A stretch of 64,000 nucleotides of DNA from Ruania suaedae. Its GTDB lineage: Bacteria > Actinomycetota > Actinomycetes > Actinomycetales > Beutenbergiaceae. Location of the stretch: the NCBI RefSeq assembly GCF_021049265.1, contig NZ_CP088018.1:2728001-2792000 (forward strand), in the 5' to 3' direction. The position numbers and the translations under genes were made by a program. Shown piece after piece: positions 26,256-36,304 of this stretch; the stretch's first letter is position 1, and each line of letters starts with the position of its first letter. The notes beneath the pieces were generated by a model. The model did not search any database and was not told the origin of the DNA. It worked only from the letters and a program-made list of their open reading frames with translations.

Positions 26256-27656
26256 CTACTTGCGGGCCCCGGCGCTCGCCTTCTTGGCCTCGGGCTTCTT
26301 GCTGGTGGCCGCGCTGATGAAGGACTCCCGCGGGCTCTGCAGCGACCCGAGCGCGACCATCTCGCGCCGGAACAGCAGTGCGGTGGTCCAGTCCAGCAGG
26401 ATGCGGGCCTTCCGGTTGAAGCTCGGCATCGCCCACATGTGATACGTGCGGTGCATGAACCAGGCGATCGGGCCGCGCAGCTTCAGGCCCTGGATGTTCG
26501 CGACACCCTTGTACAGCCCCATGGAGGCGACGGTGCCGACGTTCTTGTGGGCGTAGTCCTGCACCTCCTCGCCGGAGAGGTGACGCACGATGTTGTCACC
26601 GAGGTGGCGGGCCTGGCGGACGGCGTGCTGCGCGGTCGGACCGCAGGTCGCGCCCGGCTCGTCGGCGGTGAGGTCGGGGACGGCGGCGCAGTCGCCGGCC
26701 GCCCAGGCACCGTCGATGAGCTCACCGTCGTCGTCGCAGACCTGCAGCGTCGGGTGCGTCTGCACCCGGCCCATCGAGTCCAGCGGGAGGTCGCTGTCGG
26801 CGAGCACCGGGTTTGCCTTCACCCCGGCCGTCCAGACGAGGGTGTCGGAGTAGAACTCGTCGTCGTCGGAGCAGACGATCTTGCCGTCCTCGGCCGAGTT
26901 GAGGAAGGTGTTGAGCTTGACCTCGATCCCGCGGGCGCGCAGCTGCTCGAGCGCGTAACCACCGAGTTCGTCGCCGACCTCGGGCAGGATCCGGTGCATC
27001 GCCTCGATCAGGACGAAGCGCAGGTCCTCCTGTTGGATGGAGTCGAAGTCCTTGCAGGCGGCGCGGGCCATGTCCTCGACCTCGGCGATCGCCTCGATCC
27101 CGGCGAAACCACCGCCGACGAAGGTGAAGGTAAGCATCCGCTTGCGCATCTCGGGGTCCCAGGTGGAGGCGGCCTGGTCCATCCGGCCGAGCACCTGGTT
27201 GCGCAGCGCGATCGCTTCCTCGATCTGCTTGAACCCGATGCCGTTCTCGGCCAGCCCGGGGATGGGGAGCACGCGGGCCACCGACCCCAGGCCCACGACG
27301 ACGTGGTCGTAGGAGACCTCGTAGGTCTCGCCCTCGGCGGGGGTGATGGTGGCCCGGCGCTCGGCGTGGTTCAACCCGGTGACCCGCCCGGAGAGCACCG
27401 TGCAGCCCTTCAGCAGCCGCCGGTGGGGGGCGACGACGTGGCGCGGCTCGATCGATCCGGCCGCCGCCTCGGGCAGGAACGGCTGATAGGTCATGTAGGA
27501 GCGGGGGTCGACCACCACGATGGCCACCTCGCGCCGACCCATCCGCTTGCGGATCTGCATCGCGGTGTAGAGCCCGACGTAGCCGCCGCCCAGGATGAGG
27601 ATGCGCGGGACCTTGCGGGTCTTCGACGCAGAGTGTGTGGCCGCCATTTCGCTCAT
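26256..27656 (-). CDS. ndh: Type II NADH dehydrogenase (NDH-2)
   Basis: Single-subunit, non-proton-pumping NADH:quinone oxidoreductase at the inner face of the membrane. The 466-residue flavoprotein has the FAD Rossmann motif RILILGGGYVGLYTA, the NADH-binding motif FTFVGGGFAGIEAIAEVEDMA, the second FAD motif GAWAAGDCAAVPD and the C-terminal amphipathic membrane-docking region (LRGPIAWFMHRTYHMWAMPSFNRKARILLDWTTALLFRREM). A Lys/Ala-rich C-terminus (KKPEAKKASAGARK) is extra. Monocistronic by spacing. Confidence 0.95.
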   Translation of the reverse strand: MSEMAATHSASKTRKVPRILILGGGYVGLYTAMQIRKRMGRREVAIVVVDPRSYMTYQPFLPEAAAGSIEPRHVVAPHRRLLKGCTVLSGRVTGLNHAERRATITPAEGETYEVSYDHVVVGLGSVARVLPIPGLAENGIGFKQIEEAIALRNQVLGRMDQAASTWDPEMRKRMLTFTFVGGGFAGIEAIAEVEDMARAACKDFDSIQQEDLRFVLIEAMHRILPEVGDELGGYALEQLRARGIEVKLNTFLNSAEDGKIVCSDDDEFYSDTLVWTAGVKANPVLADSDLPLDSMGRVQTHPTLQVCDDDGELIDGAWAAGDCAAVPDLTADEPGATCGPTAQHAVRQARHLGDNIVRHLSGEEVQDYAHKNVGTVASMGLYKGVANIQGLKLRGPIAWFMHRTYHMWAMPSFNRKARILLDWTTALLFRREMVALGSLQSPRESFISAATSKKPEAKKASAGARK

Positions 27657-27710
27657 CTCTTCAGTCTAGGACCGACCGGGCGTCCTCGCGTTGTGGGCTT
27701 GAACACCGCC

Positions 27711-28547
27711 TCATCCCGCCCGTCGGCAGCGCGCCAGGACGTCGTCGAGCATGGGTTCGGTCAGCCGCCCGGTGAACGTGTTCTGCTGGGAGACGTGGTA
27801 GCTGCCGACGACGGCGATGCCTCGCCCGCCCGGTTCGTTCACCTGCGCCTCACTGGCATGCCCGAAGCGTGGCAGCGGGCGTGGCACGTCCCATCCGAGC
27901 CGGCGCAGGGAGGCGAAGGTGGCCTGCCACCCGATGGCCCCCAGCGTGAGGATCGCCGTCAGGTGGGGTGTGAGGAGCTCGACCTCCCGGTCGAGCCACG
28001 GGGCACAGGCGCTCTTCTCCTCGGGCGTGGGGGCGTTGTCCGGGGGCGCGCACCGGACCGCTGCGGCGATACGCGCGCCGGTGAGCGACTGGCCGTCCGC
28101 CGCATCGATGCTCTCCGGCCGGGAGGCGTAGCCGGCGCGGTGCAGCGCGGCGAAGATCCAGTCCCCGGAGCGGTCACCGGTGAAGACCCGGCCGGTGCGG
28201 TTGGCCCCGTGGGCGGCCGGAGCCAGCCCCACGATGAGCAGGGCCGCCTGCTCGTCGCCGAAACCCGGGGCGGGGCGACCCCAGTACGGTTCGCCGGCGA
28301 ACGCCCGACGGCGCGTGGTCGCCACCTGTTCCCGCCAGGTCACCAGCCGTGGGCACGCCCGGCACAGGCTGGACCGGGCGTCGAGCAGCGGCAGCGAGCG
28401 CGCGGACGCGGCGAGGCGGGCGACGTCCTCGGGGGTGCGGGCGCGGGTGGTGCGCGGACAGGCCGGGTCACCGGGCCAGCCGGTACCCGGCGGGACCGGG
28501 GACGCAAAGAGCTCTCCGGTGCGCGGGTGCGGGTGGGGGTGCGTCAT
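27711..28547 (-). CDS. Uracil-DNA glycosylase family 5 (UdgB-like)
   Basis: Iron-sulfur glycosylase that removes uracil, hypoxanthine and related bases from DNA. The 278-residue protein shows cluster cysteines in LCRACPRL and further down (RCAPPDN, KSACAPWL), the active-site motif VGLAPAAHGANRTGRVFTGDRSG and the family-5 C-terminal motif GSYHVSQQNTFTGRLT. The Ala in GLAPAAHGAN rather than Asp/Glu separates UdgB from family 4. It is 16 nt downstream of the YbaK gene and probably cotranscribed. Confidence 0.94.
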   Translation of the reverse strand: MTHPHPHPRTGELFASPVPPGTGWPGDPACPRTTRARTPEDVARLAASARSLPLLDARSSLCRACPRLVTWREQVATTRRRAFAGEPYWGRPAPGFGDEQAALLIVGLAPAAHGANRTGRVFTGDRSGDWIFAALHRAGYASRPESIDAADGQSLTGARIAAAVRCAPPDNAPTPEEKSACAPWLDREVELLTPHLTAILTLGAIGWQATFASLRRLGWDVPRPLPRFGHASEAQVNEPGGRGIAVVGSYHVSQQNTFTGRLTEPMLDDVLARCRRAG

Positions 28548-28563
28548 GGGGTCACCGGTGTCC

Positions 28564-29028
28564 TCAGGCGTCGGTCACGTCCGCGACGGTGGCCTGCAGG
28601 TGCGTGAGGAGGTCCGCGGCGTCGAGGGTGAGGCCGATGCCGTGCCCGCCCCCGCCGATCGAGATGCGCCCGGAGAGGCGCTCGTCGGCGATCACCGGCC
28701 ACGCGCGGGTGGCACCGAATGGAGTGATCGTGCCGCGCTCGTAGCCGGTGACCTCCTTGGCCGTGGCGGCATCGGGCATCGAGAGGCGGTTCGCGCCCAG
28801 CAGGGAGCGCAGCCGCGGCCACGAGATCGAGCGAGTGCCGGGGACGAGGACGAACAGGTAGTCGTCCTCGCCCCGGCGCACCACCATCGTCTTGACGAGG
28901 CGGTCCGGTTCGAGTCCGCGCGCGGCGGCGGCCTCCTCGAGGGAGGAGACCGGCCCGTGCCGGGTGATCTCGTGCGCGAGCCCGGCGGCCGCGACGGCCT
29001 CGAGCGCGGGCGTGGATGTGTCGGCCAT
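28564..29028 (-). CDS. ybaK: YbaK/EbsC family aminoacyl-tRNA deacylase
   Basis: A 154-residue editing-domain protein: trans-acting hydrolase of mis-charged tRNAs such as Cys-tRNA(Pro). The conserved KTMVVR segment carries the catalytic Lys, GANRLSMPDAATAKEVTGYERGTITPFG matches the INS domain substrate loop, and ISIGGGGHGIGLTLDAADL is the GxxGxx C-terminal motif. ATG 29028 is unambiguous. It lies upstream of the UdgB gene. Confidence 0.9.
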   Translation of the reverse strand: MADTSTPALEAVAAAGLAHEITRHGPVSSLEEAAAARGLEPDRLVKTMVVRRGEDDYLFVLVPGTRSISWPRLRSLLGANRLSMPDAATAKEVTGYERGTITPFGATRAWPVIADERLSGRISIGGGGHGIGLTLDAADLLTHLQATVADVTDA

Positions 29029-29078
29029 TCCCCGATCATCGCATCCGGTACCGCCCGGCCCGGTGGGCACGGAGCAGG

Positions 29079-29450
29079 TCAGGGGCCGGCCCGCGCCAGG
29101 GCACGGTCGAGGGCCACCCGGACCGTGCCGGCACCGACGCCGTGCTCGCGCGCACAACGCACCAGCTCCTCGGCCTGCGCCAGCACCGCGGGCGGGACCG
29201 GGATCGGGACCGCATCCTCGGCCACCCGGGTCCCCCCGCCGCGCCGGGAGACGAGGTGGCCCGAGTCCTCCAGCTCCCGGTACGCGCGGGCCACCGTGCC
29301 GGCCGCGACGCCCAGATCGGCGGCGAGCTGACGGATCGGCGGCAGGCGGGCGCCGGCGGGCAGCGCGCCGGAGTGCACCAGGGCGAGCAGCTGACGACGC
29401 AGCTGGGCGTACGGCGGGGTGGGGTCGCCGTCGTCGATACGTACCTGCAC
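29079..29450 (-). CDS. GntR-family transcriptional regulator (YtrA subfamily)
   Basis: A 123-residue regulator. The winged HTH is PPYAQLRRQLLALVHSGALPAGARLPPIRQLAADLG, then VAAGTVARAYRELEDSGHLVSRRGGGTRV. The short C-terminal helical tail (about 45 residues) is the YtrA type rather than a ligand-binding FadR or UTRA domain. GTG 29450 begins 3 nt after the stop of the upstream membrane-protein gene, so the two form an operon. Matching twin inverted repeats in the operon promoter are probably its own operators. Confidence 0.93.
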   Translation of the reverse strand: MQVRIDDGDPTPPYAQLRRQLLALVHSGALPAGARLPPIRQLAADLGVAAGTVARAYRELEDSGHLVSRRGGGTRVAEDAVPIPVPPAVLAQAEELVRCAREHGVGAGTVRVALDRALARAGP

Positions 29451-29453
29451 CGG

Positions 29454-30320
29454 TCACCGCTCCGATCGCGCCGGCGCAGGCCGGGGCGAGAGCGCGGTGA
29501 CGAGGAGCGACACGGCGGCCGCCGCCGCGAGCGCACCCGCTGCGAGCATCGCGGCCAGGGCTGCCCTGGAGGTCCACGGCTCGTCGGCCGCGAGCGCGGC
29601 GGGCAGCAGACCGAACATCATCAGGCCCGCCGCGGTCGCGGCCACGGCGAGGGAGACCACGACGAGCGTGGCCGCCACCGCACTGGCGCGGGTGGCGTCG
29701 TCGGCAGCCTGGTCCGGCGCCTCGAGCGCGCCCCGGGGGCGGGAGACCACCAGCCGGATGTTCACCACCACCAGGATCAGCAGGATCACGAACGCCACGG
29801 CGAGCGGAGTGGTGTAGAACGTGCCCGGCCACGGCGTCCGGGTACCGGAGCAGCCAGGCCCGCAGGAGTAGCTCAGGGAGCGGCCGTCCGGGCCGGCGGC
29901 CAGGGTGGTGATCACGGTCGCGGCCACCAGCAGGCCGAGACCCAGCCCCAGGAGCTGGGCACCGCGCCGGGGCAGATACCGCCGCACGTCCCGCACCTCC
30001 AGGCCGGCGCCACCGTCCCGCAGCGCCGAGCGGGTCACCATCTCGGCGGCGAGACCACCGATCACCCACACGATCGCCACCACGGCCGGCGCGAGTGCGA
30101 GCCCCTGGCCGTGCACGCCCAGCGCGGAGACGTCCACCACCATGCGGACGGCCAGGACGGCGGCGGCCACGCGGGCGAGGGTGATCACCTGCCGCACCCG
30201 GCGGACACCGTCGTGGCCGGAGCGGGGCGACGTGCCACGACTGAACACCACCACCACCACGATCAGCGATGCCGCGGCGACGAGCACGAATGCCAGGAAA
30301 GCCCAGATGGCTCCGGACAT
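29454..30320 (-). CDS. Multi-pass membrane protein, unknown family
   Basis: A 288-residue protein with about seven hydrophobic helices (AIWAFLAFVLVAAASLIVVVVVF; VAIVWVIGGLAAEMV; LLGLGLGLLVAATVITTLAAG; PLAVAFVILLILVVVNIRLVV; ALAAMLAAGALAAAAAVSLLV). A Cys pair (SYSCGPGCSG) sits in an extracytoplasmic loop. It resembles the DUF1648/SdpI-like or generic membrane proteins paired with YtrA-type GntR regulators. ATG 30320 has AAGGAGG and an identifiable promoter. Confidence 0.82.
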   Translation of the reverse strand: MSGAIWAFLAFVLVAAASLIVVVVVFSRGTSPRSGHDGVRRVRQVITLARVAAAVLAVRMVVDVSALGVHGQGLALAPAVVAIVWVIGGLAAEMVTRSALRDGGAGLEVRDVRRYLPRRGAQLLGLGLGLLVAATVITTLAAGPDGRSLSYSCGPGCSGTRTPWPGTFYTTPLAVAFVILLILVVVNIRLVVSRPRGALEAPDQAADDATRASAVAATLVVVSLAVAATAAGLMMFGLLPAALAADEPWTSRAALAAMLAAGALAAAAAVSLLVTALSPRPAPARSER

Positions 30321-30330
30321 CACAGCCTCC

Positions 30331-30399
30331 TTCTTGTACCGTTGATGTGGCACAAGAATCCACCGCCAGGCATCTTGTGTCAAGTAGGCAGCACAAGAT
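30331..30399 (-). promoter_or_regulatory. Promoter with twin inverted-repeat operators for the GntR operon
   Basis: On the minus strand TTGACA (30383-30378), a 17-nt spacer and GATTCT (30360-30355) form a consensus promoter. Two inverted repeats of the same design overlap it: ATCTTGTG-N12-CACAAGAT (30372-30399, perfect arms) across the -35 and TTCTTGTA-N12-CACAAGAA (30331-30358, one mismatch) across the -10 and start region. Their centres are 41 bp apart, about four helical turns, so two GntR dimers would sit on the same face. Confidence 0.8.
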
Positions 30400-30455
30400 C
30401 GACGGCCATTGTCGGTGCCCGGTGGTGGACTGCGGTCCAGGGAGGTGAAGCGCCG

Positions 30456-31202
30456 ATGACGTCATGGCTGGACGGTCCGCTGCTCGGTTTCGACACCGAG
30501 ACCACGGGCGTGAACCCGTTCCGCGACCGGATCGTCAGCGCCGCCCTGATCGGCCGTGGGCCACGGGGCACGGCCCGGCGCGTCTGGCTGCTCCGGCCCG
30601 GCATCCCGATCCCGGAGGAGGCGGCGGCCATCCACGGGATCACCACCGCCCATGCGGCCCGGCACGGGATGGCACCGCGGGAGGCGCTCGCCCAGATCGG
30701 CGACGAACTCCTGGCCGCCTTTCGCCGGCGCACCCCGGTGGTGGCCTACAACGCCGCCTTCGACCTGACGATCCTCGAACGCGAGCTGGAGCGGCACGGC
30801 CTGCCCACCCTGACCGACGAGCTCGGCGGACCACTGGTCCCGGTGCTGGACCCGCTGCTGCTCGACCGCGGGCTGGAGTCCGGCCGGGCCGGGCACCGCG
30901 CGCTGATGAACCTGTGCGGGTACTACGGAGTCCAGGAGAACGGCCGCCTGCACACCGCGGACGTCGACGCCGCCGCCACCCTGGACATCCTCGCCGCGCA
31001 GGTTCGCGCCCACCCCGAGCTCACGCATCGGTCGCCGGCCACCCTGCACCAGTGGCAGGCCGGCCAGCACCGCCGGTGGGCGAGCGCCGAGGGCGAGCGC
31101 CGGCGTGGCTCCGGCCGGCCCGGCCCGGCACCCGGGTGGCCGCTGCACACGTGCGAGGTCGCCACCGGCGGGGCATCCGACACCTCGCAGCTGCCTGCCT
31201 GA
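30456..31202 (+). CDS. 3'-5' exonuclease, DnaQ/DEDDh family
   Basis: A 248-residue exonuclease-domain protein. DEDDh residues are visible: LGFDTETTGVNPFRDR (Asp and Glu), VAYNAAFDLTILERELERHG (Asp) and LHTADVDAAATLDIL (His and Asp). The remaining 60 residues at the C-terminus are Arg/Trp-rich with no recognised domain. GGAGGTGAAG precedes the ATG. It could be a stand-alone epsilon-like proofreading or repair/RNA nuclease; it is longer than plain oligoribonuclease. Confidence 0.9.
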   Translation: MTSWLDGPLLGFDTETTGVNPFRDRIVSAALIGRGPRGTARRVWLLRPGIPIPEEAAAIHGITTAHAARHGMAPREALAQIGDELLAAFRRRTPVVAYNAAFDLTILERELERHGLPTLTDELGGPLVPVLDPLLLDRGLESGRAGHRALMNLCGYYGVQENGRLHTADVDAAATLDILAAQVRAHPELTHRSPATLHQWQAGQHRRWASAEGERRRGSGRPGPAPGWPLHTCEVATGGASDTSQLPA

Positions 31203-31278
31203 GATCGGAATCTCCAGCGCCTCCCGGCGTTGCACCTGGTGGGCAGATCCGATCCCACGTCCGTCTCGAGGAGAGACC

Positions 31279-33090
31279 ATGTCCGCGCTCGCGCGCATCC
31301 TGCGATTCACCCGCTCCCTGACCCCCTACTACGTCGGCATCATGCTCGCCGCCATGGTGGTCACCGGGGCGGGGCTCGCCGTGCCGTTCATCACCGGCCG
31401 TGCCACCGACGTGATCGTCGACGCCATCGAACGGTCCGGCGCCGGCGACGACGTCCTCGCCGCGACCATCCGCACCGTGGTGCTGCTCGCACTGGCGCTG
31501 CTGCTGGCCGAGCTCGTGGACACCGTGGCGAGCAATATCGGCGGCTACTGGGGCGACGTGATGAGCGCGAAGATGCGCACGATCCTGTCCACCCGGTACT
31601 TCGAGAAGCTGCTCTCGCTCCCCCAGCGCTACTTCGACAACGAGCTCACCGGCACCATCGTGGCCCGGCTGAACCGGTCGATCGCCGAGATCACGAACTT
31701 CATGAAGTCGTTCTCGAACATGTTCGTCACGCTGATCATGACGACCATCGCCGTGTTGATCATCAGCGCGTGGCACTACTGGCCGCTCGCCCTCCTGCTC
31801 CTGCTCGCCTACCCTCTCTACCTCTGGCTGACCGCGATGACCTCCACGCGGTGGCAGCGGCTCGAAGGACGCAAGAACGAGCACGTGGACGTCGCCTCCG
31901 GTCGCTTCACCGAGGTGGTCGGGCAGATCCGCGTCGTGAAGTCCTTCGGCCGCGAGCGCAGCGAGCAGCACGAGTTCACCCGGCACTTCGATCGCACCGT
32001 CGATCTCACCGGCGAGCAGTCGCGGCACTGGCACAGGATGGACGTGATCCGCCGGGCCGCGCTGAACGTCATCTTCTTCGGGCTGTACACGATCATCTTC
32101 GTGCGCACCGTCCAGGGGCACTTCTCGCCGGGCGACATGGTGATGCTGGTGCAGCTGATGGCGATGGCCCGCCAGCCCGTGACGAGCCTGAGCTACGTGG
32201 TCGACACCGCCCAGCGGGCGATCGCGGGCTCCCGGTCCTACTTCGAGGTGATGAACCTGGAGGCCTCGGCCATCGAACCCGCGGGACGTCACCCGCACGA
32301 GGCAGCGGCCGGGAAGGGCGCCGATGGTGCGCTCGTGCGCTTCACCGACGTGCGCTTCGGCTACGACGACGACGCCGACGTCCTCAAGGACATCTCCTTC
32401 GAGATCGCCCGGGGCGAGCGAGTGGCGCTGGTGGGCGAGTCCGGTGGGGGCAAGAGCACCCTGATCAACCTCCTCCTGGGTCTGTACGCGATGCGGGACG
32501 GGTCGATCGAGGTGGCGGGCGCCGGTCGGGATCTCGGGTCACTTCGGGCGAACATCGGCGTCGTCTTCCAGGACGCCTCCCTGTTCTCCGGCACGATCGC
32601 GGAGAACATCGCCTACGGCCGCCCGGAGGCCACGCGGGAGGAGGTCGAGGCGGTGGCCCGGCGCGCCGCCGTCGAGGAGTTCGTCCGCAGGCTCCCCCAC
32701 GGCTACGACACGGTGATCGGCGAGCGCGGGATGAAGCTCTCCGGCGGTCAGAAGCAACGCATCGCCGTGGCCCGGGCCATGCTCAAGGATGCCCCGATCC
32801 TGGTGCTGGACGAGGCGACCTCGGCGCTGGACACGAAGTCGGAACGGCTCGTTCAGGCCGGTCTGGAGCGGCTGATGGCCGATCGCACCTCGCTGATCAT
32901 CGCTCACCGGCTCTCCACGATCGCCGAGGTGGATCGCATCATCACCCTGCGGGAGGGACGTATCGACGAGATCGGCACCCCGGACGAGCTGGCCGCCTCC
33001 GGTGGGATCTACGCCGAGCTGCTGGCGTTGCAGAATGCCTCGACAGCGTCGGCTCGCAAGCGCCTCAAGTCCTACGACGTGGTCGGCTGA
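31279..33090 (+). CDS. ABC exporter, fused membrane and ATP-binding domains
   Basis: A 603-residue half-transporter. Residues 1-320 form a six-helix exporter domain (YYVGIMLAAMVVTGAGLAVPF to ALNVIFFGLYTIIFV). Residues 340-590 form the nucleotide-binding domain with Walker A LVGESGGGKSTLI, Q-loop VVFQDASLF, signature MKLSGGQKQRIAVARAM, Walker B ILVLDEATSALD and H-loop LIIAHRLSTI. It resembles multidrug and lipid exporters of the MsbA/BmrA group. It would act as a homodimer, since no partner gene is adjacent. Confidence 0.95.
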   Translation: MSALARILRFTRSLTPYYVGIMLAAMVVTGAGLAVPFITGRATDVIVDAIERSGAGDDVLAATIRTVVLLALALLLAELVDTVASNIGGYWGDVMSAKMRTILSTRYFEKLLSLPQRYFDNELTGTIVARLNRSIAEITNFMKSFSNMFVTLIMTTIAVLIISAWHYWPLALLLLLAYPLYLWLTAMTSTRWQRLEGRKNEHVDVASGRFTEVVGQIRVVKSFGRERSEQHEFTRHFDRTVDLTGEQSRHWHRMDVIRRAALNVIFFGLYTIIFVRTVQGHFSPGDMVMLVQLMAMARQPVTSLSYVVDTAQRAIAGSRSYFEVMNLEASAIEPAGRHPHEAAAGKGADGALVRFTDVRFGYDDDADVLKDISFEIARGERVALVGESGGGKSTLINLLLGLYAMRDGSIEVAGAGRDLGSLRANIGVVFQDASLFSGTIAENIAYGRPEATREEVEAVARRAAVEEFVRRLPHGYDTVIGERGMKLSGGQKQRIAVARAMLKDAPILVLDEATSALDTKSERLVQAGLERLMADRTSLIIAHRLSTIAEVDRIITLREGRIDEIGTPDELAASGGIYAELLALQNASTASARKRLKSYDVVG

Positions 33091-33189
33091 GCCCCGCCGT
33101 CGGACCGAGGTTCCAGGCACCGACACACGGCGGAACGTCGGTCCGCGCCGGGGAGATCACTCCACACCCGGACCGTGTGTCCCTGCGGC

Positions 33190-34746
<1,557 letters not shown>

Positions 34747-34756
34747 TCACCTGCGA

Positions 34757-35677
34757 TCAGCGGCGGGCACCCGCAGCGTCCGGCACCGGGCGCTCGCTGA
34801 GCAGGTCGGCGATCTCGTGCACAGCGCCGGCCAGCGTGCGGGCGCGAGGCAGGTCGGCGAACTCCTGCGGTACGCCCGTGAGCGAGATCACGAACGCCGT
34901 CCGCCCGGACTCACGCATGGTCTGCACCACCGCGCTGGCGTCGTGCGGGTTCCCCAGCAGCACCGCGAGCCGGACGTGAGCTGCCGCGGAGCCGGCTGAG
35001 TCGGCGTCGCGCCTGCGCCGGGCCGGCCGCAGGACGCGGGCCTGGACGCCGTGCACGGCCAGCTCGGTGGCGAGGACGTGCGCATCGAGATGGTGGTCGT
35101 GATCGGCATGGATGATCACCGGCGCGTCGGCGCCGGAGTCAGGTGCGACCGACCGCAACGCCGCCAGCAGCGCAGCTCCGAGCACCGACACCGGGTCCCG
35201 GCCGGGCTGATCCCCGTGATCGCGAGCCTCCAGCAGGTCCAGTGCCGGGCGCACGAGATTCTGCCAGACACTCAGTCCTTCGCTCTGCCGCACCGCACGA
35301 GCGATCATCCGGTGGAGCCGCTGCTCGTCGGCCTCCACCGCCGCAGCAGCCATCGAGAGCGGGTCGAGGACCTCGTCTGCGTGGCCGGCAGTGAGCTCGG
35401 GGACCGCGTCACTGTCGGGGTCGAGCCCGCGAGCGACGCGGGCGGCGTCGGCAGGTGCGACGCCGTCGCGAGTCAGCCGGCGCATCGCCTCGAGCCGGTC
35501 GACGTCCTCGGCACTGTACCGGCGGTGACGCCCCGCGGTCCGCATCGACGGCCCGAGGCCGTACCGGCGCTCCCACGTGCGCAGGGTCGAGGCTGCGACG
35601 CCCAGGCGTTCGGCCACCGCGGCCACCGTGAGTCGTACCGTCACGCGCTCGTCGGGACCGGACTGCGCCTCAGGCAC
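34757..35677 (-). CDS. MerR-family regulator with cobalamin-binding-like C-terminal domain
   Basis: A 306-residue regulator. The MerR HTH is LTVAAVAERLGVAASTLRTWERRYGLGPSMRTAGRHRRYSAEDVDRLEAM (residues 16-65). Residues about 105-305 resemble the helical plus Rossmann B12-binding module of CarH/LitR regulators. The site expected to read DxHxxG is DHDHHLD (192-198), lacking the glycine, so cobalamin binding is doubtful. GTG 35677 follows GAGGAGA; the open frame continues upstream without a better start. It is divergent from whiB3 and probably cotranscribed with guaB. Confidence 0.88.
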   Translation of the reverse strand: MPEAQSGPDERVTVRLTVAAVAERLGVAASTLRTWERRYGLGPSMRTAGRHRRYSAEDVDRLEAMRRLTRDGVAPADAARVARGLDPDSDAVPELTAGHADEVLDPLSMAAAAVEADEQRLHRMIARAVRQSEGLSVWQNLVRPALDLLEARDHGDQPGRDPVSVLGAALLAALRSVAPDSGADAPVIIHADHDHHLDAHVLATELAVHGVQARVLRPARRRRDADSAGSAAAHVRLAVLLGNPHDASAVVQTMRESGRTAFVISLTGVPQEFADLPRARTLAGAVHEIADLLSERPVPDAAGARR

Positions 35678-35792
35678 GCCGTCTCCTCTCGTCCCGTAGC
35701 TGATCGACAGGTCGACACTACGCCGGAGGGTGGTGCCGAACAACCTGAACGAGGATCCCGCACAACTGTCGCAGCGATCGCGAACAAGTACC

Positions 35793-35821
35793 TTGAACAA
35801 CTTCTGCATCACTTGTAGGTT
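35793..35821 (+). promoter_or_regulatory. Putative whiB3 promoter
   Basis: TTGAAC, a 17-nt spacer and TAGGTT, 105 nt upstream of the whiB3 start, in the 248-nt divergent region shared with the MerR gene. The flanks hold an imperfect inverted repeat (GGTGCCGAACAACCT at 35732 and AGGTTGGGCACC at 35817), which might be a regulator site. Confidence 0.4.
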
Positions 35822-35925
35822 GGGCACCAGGTCGCGCACTGACGCTGGGGATGAGCGTCAGCGACAGCAGGGCCGGTGCCCCATCAACCGATACGGCACC
35901 ACAGGATGAACGGAAGGGTCAGACC

Positions 35926-36216
35926 ATGGCGGAACTCTCAAGGCTTCCCGGGCCGATCATGGACGTGTGGGAGTGGCAGTATCAGGGCGCTTGCCGCGAG
36001 ACCGGTGACGAGCAGTTCTTCCACCCCGATGGTGAGCGCGGAGCCTCGCGGCGCCGCCGGGACGCGAACGCCAAGGCAGTGTGCGCCCAGTGCCCGGTCA
36101 TCGAGCAGTGCCGTGAGCATGCGCTGAGCGTGCGCGAGCCCTACGGGGTGTGGGGCGGGCTGTCCGAGGACGAGCGCAGCGCCATCCTCGCCCAGCGTGC
36201 ACCAGCAGCGAGCTGA
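35926..36216 (+). CDS. whiB3: WhiB-family iron-sulfur transcriptional regulator (WhiB3/WhiD-like)
   Basis: Small [4Fe-4S] protein that binds sigma-A and senses redox/NO. The 96-residue product has four cluster cysteines (Cys23, Cys53, Cys56, Cys62; ACRETG, AVCAQCPVIEQC), the GVWGGLSEDER beta turn and a short basic tail. The N-terminus MAELSRLPGP and the FFHPDGERGASRRRRD segment match WhiD of Streptomyces and WhiB3 of Mycobacterium, as does the guaB/groES neighbourhood. ATG 35926 follows GGAAGGG. These proteins influence sporulation or redox homeostasis; the role here is inferred. Confidence 0.92.
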   Translation: MAELSRLPGPIMDVWEWQYQGACRETGDEQFFHPDGERGASRRRRDANAKAVCAQCPVIEQCREHALSVREPYGVWGGLSEDERSAILAQRAPAAS

Positions 36217-36251
36217 GGCACGATGCGCGGCGCCTGCCGCCGCGCACGCAT

Positions 36252-36286
36252 GACGAAGGCCCCGGTCCATGTCGGACCGGGGCCTT
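36252..36286. terminator. Bidirectional terminator between whiB3 and groES
   Basis: Perfect 15-bp stem CGAAGGCCCCGGTCC / GGACCGGGGCCTTCG with loop ATGTC between convergent genes. Confidence 0.88.
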
Positions 36287-36304
36287 CGCGCTGTCGTCAG
36301 TCGA

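Noticed and set aside
26163-28607. 814-codon plus-strand frame opposite ndh and the uracil-DNA glycosylase
   Set aside because: Shadow of two well-supported minus-strand genes and runs over the tRNA.
33091-33189. Inverted CGGACCGA/TCGGTCCG pair between the ABC exporter and guaB as a terminator
   Set aside because: Arms are only 8 bp with a loop over 30 nt; not convincing.
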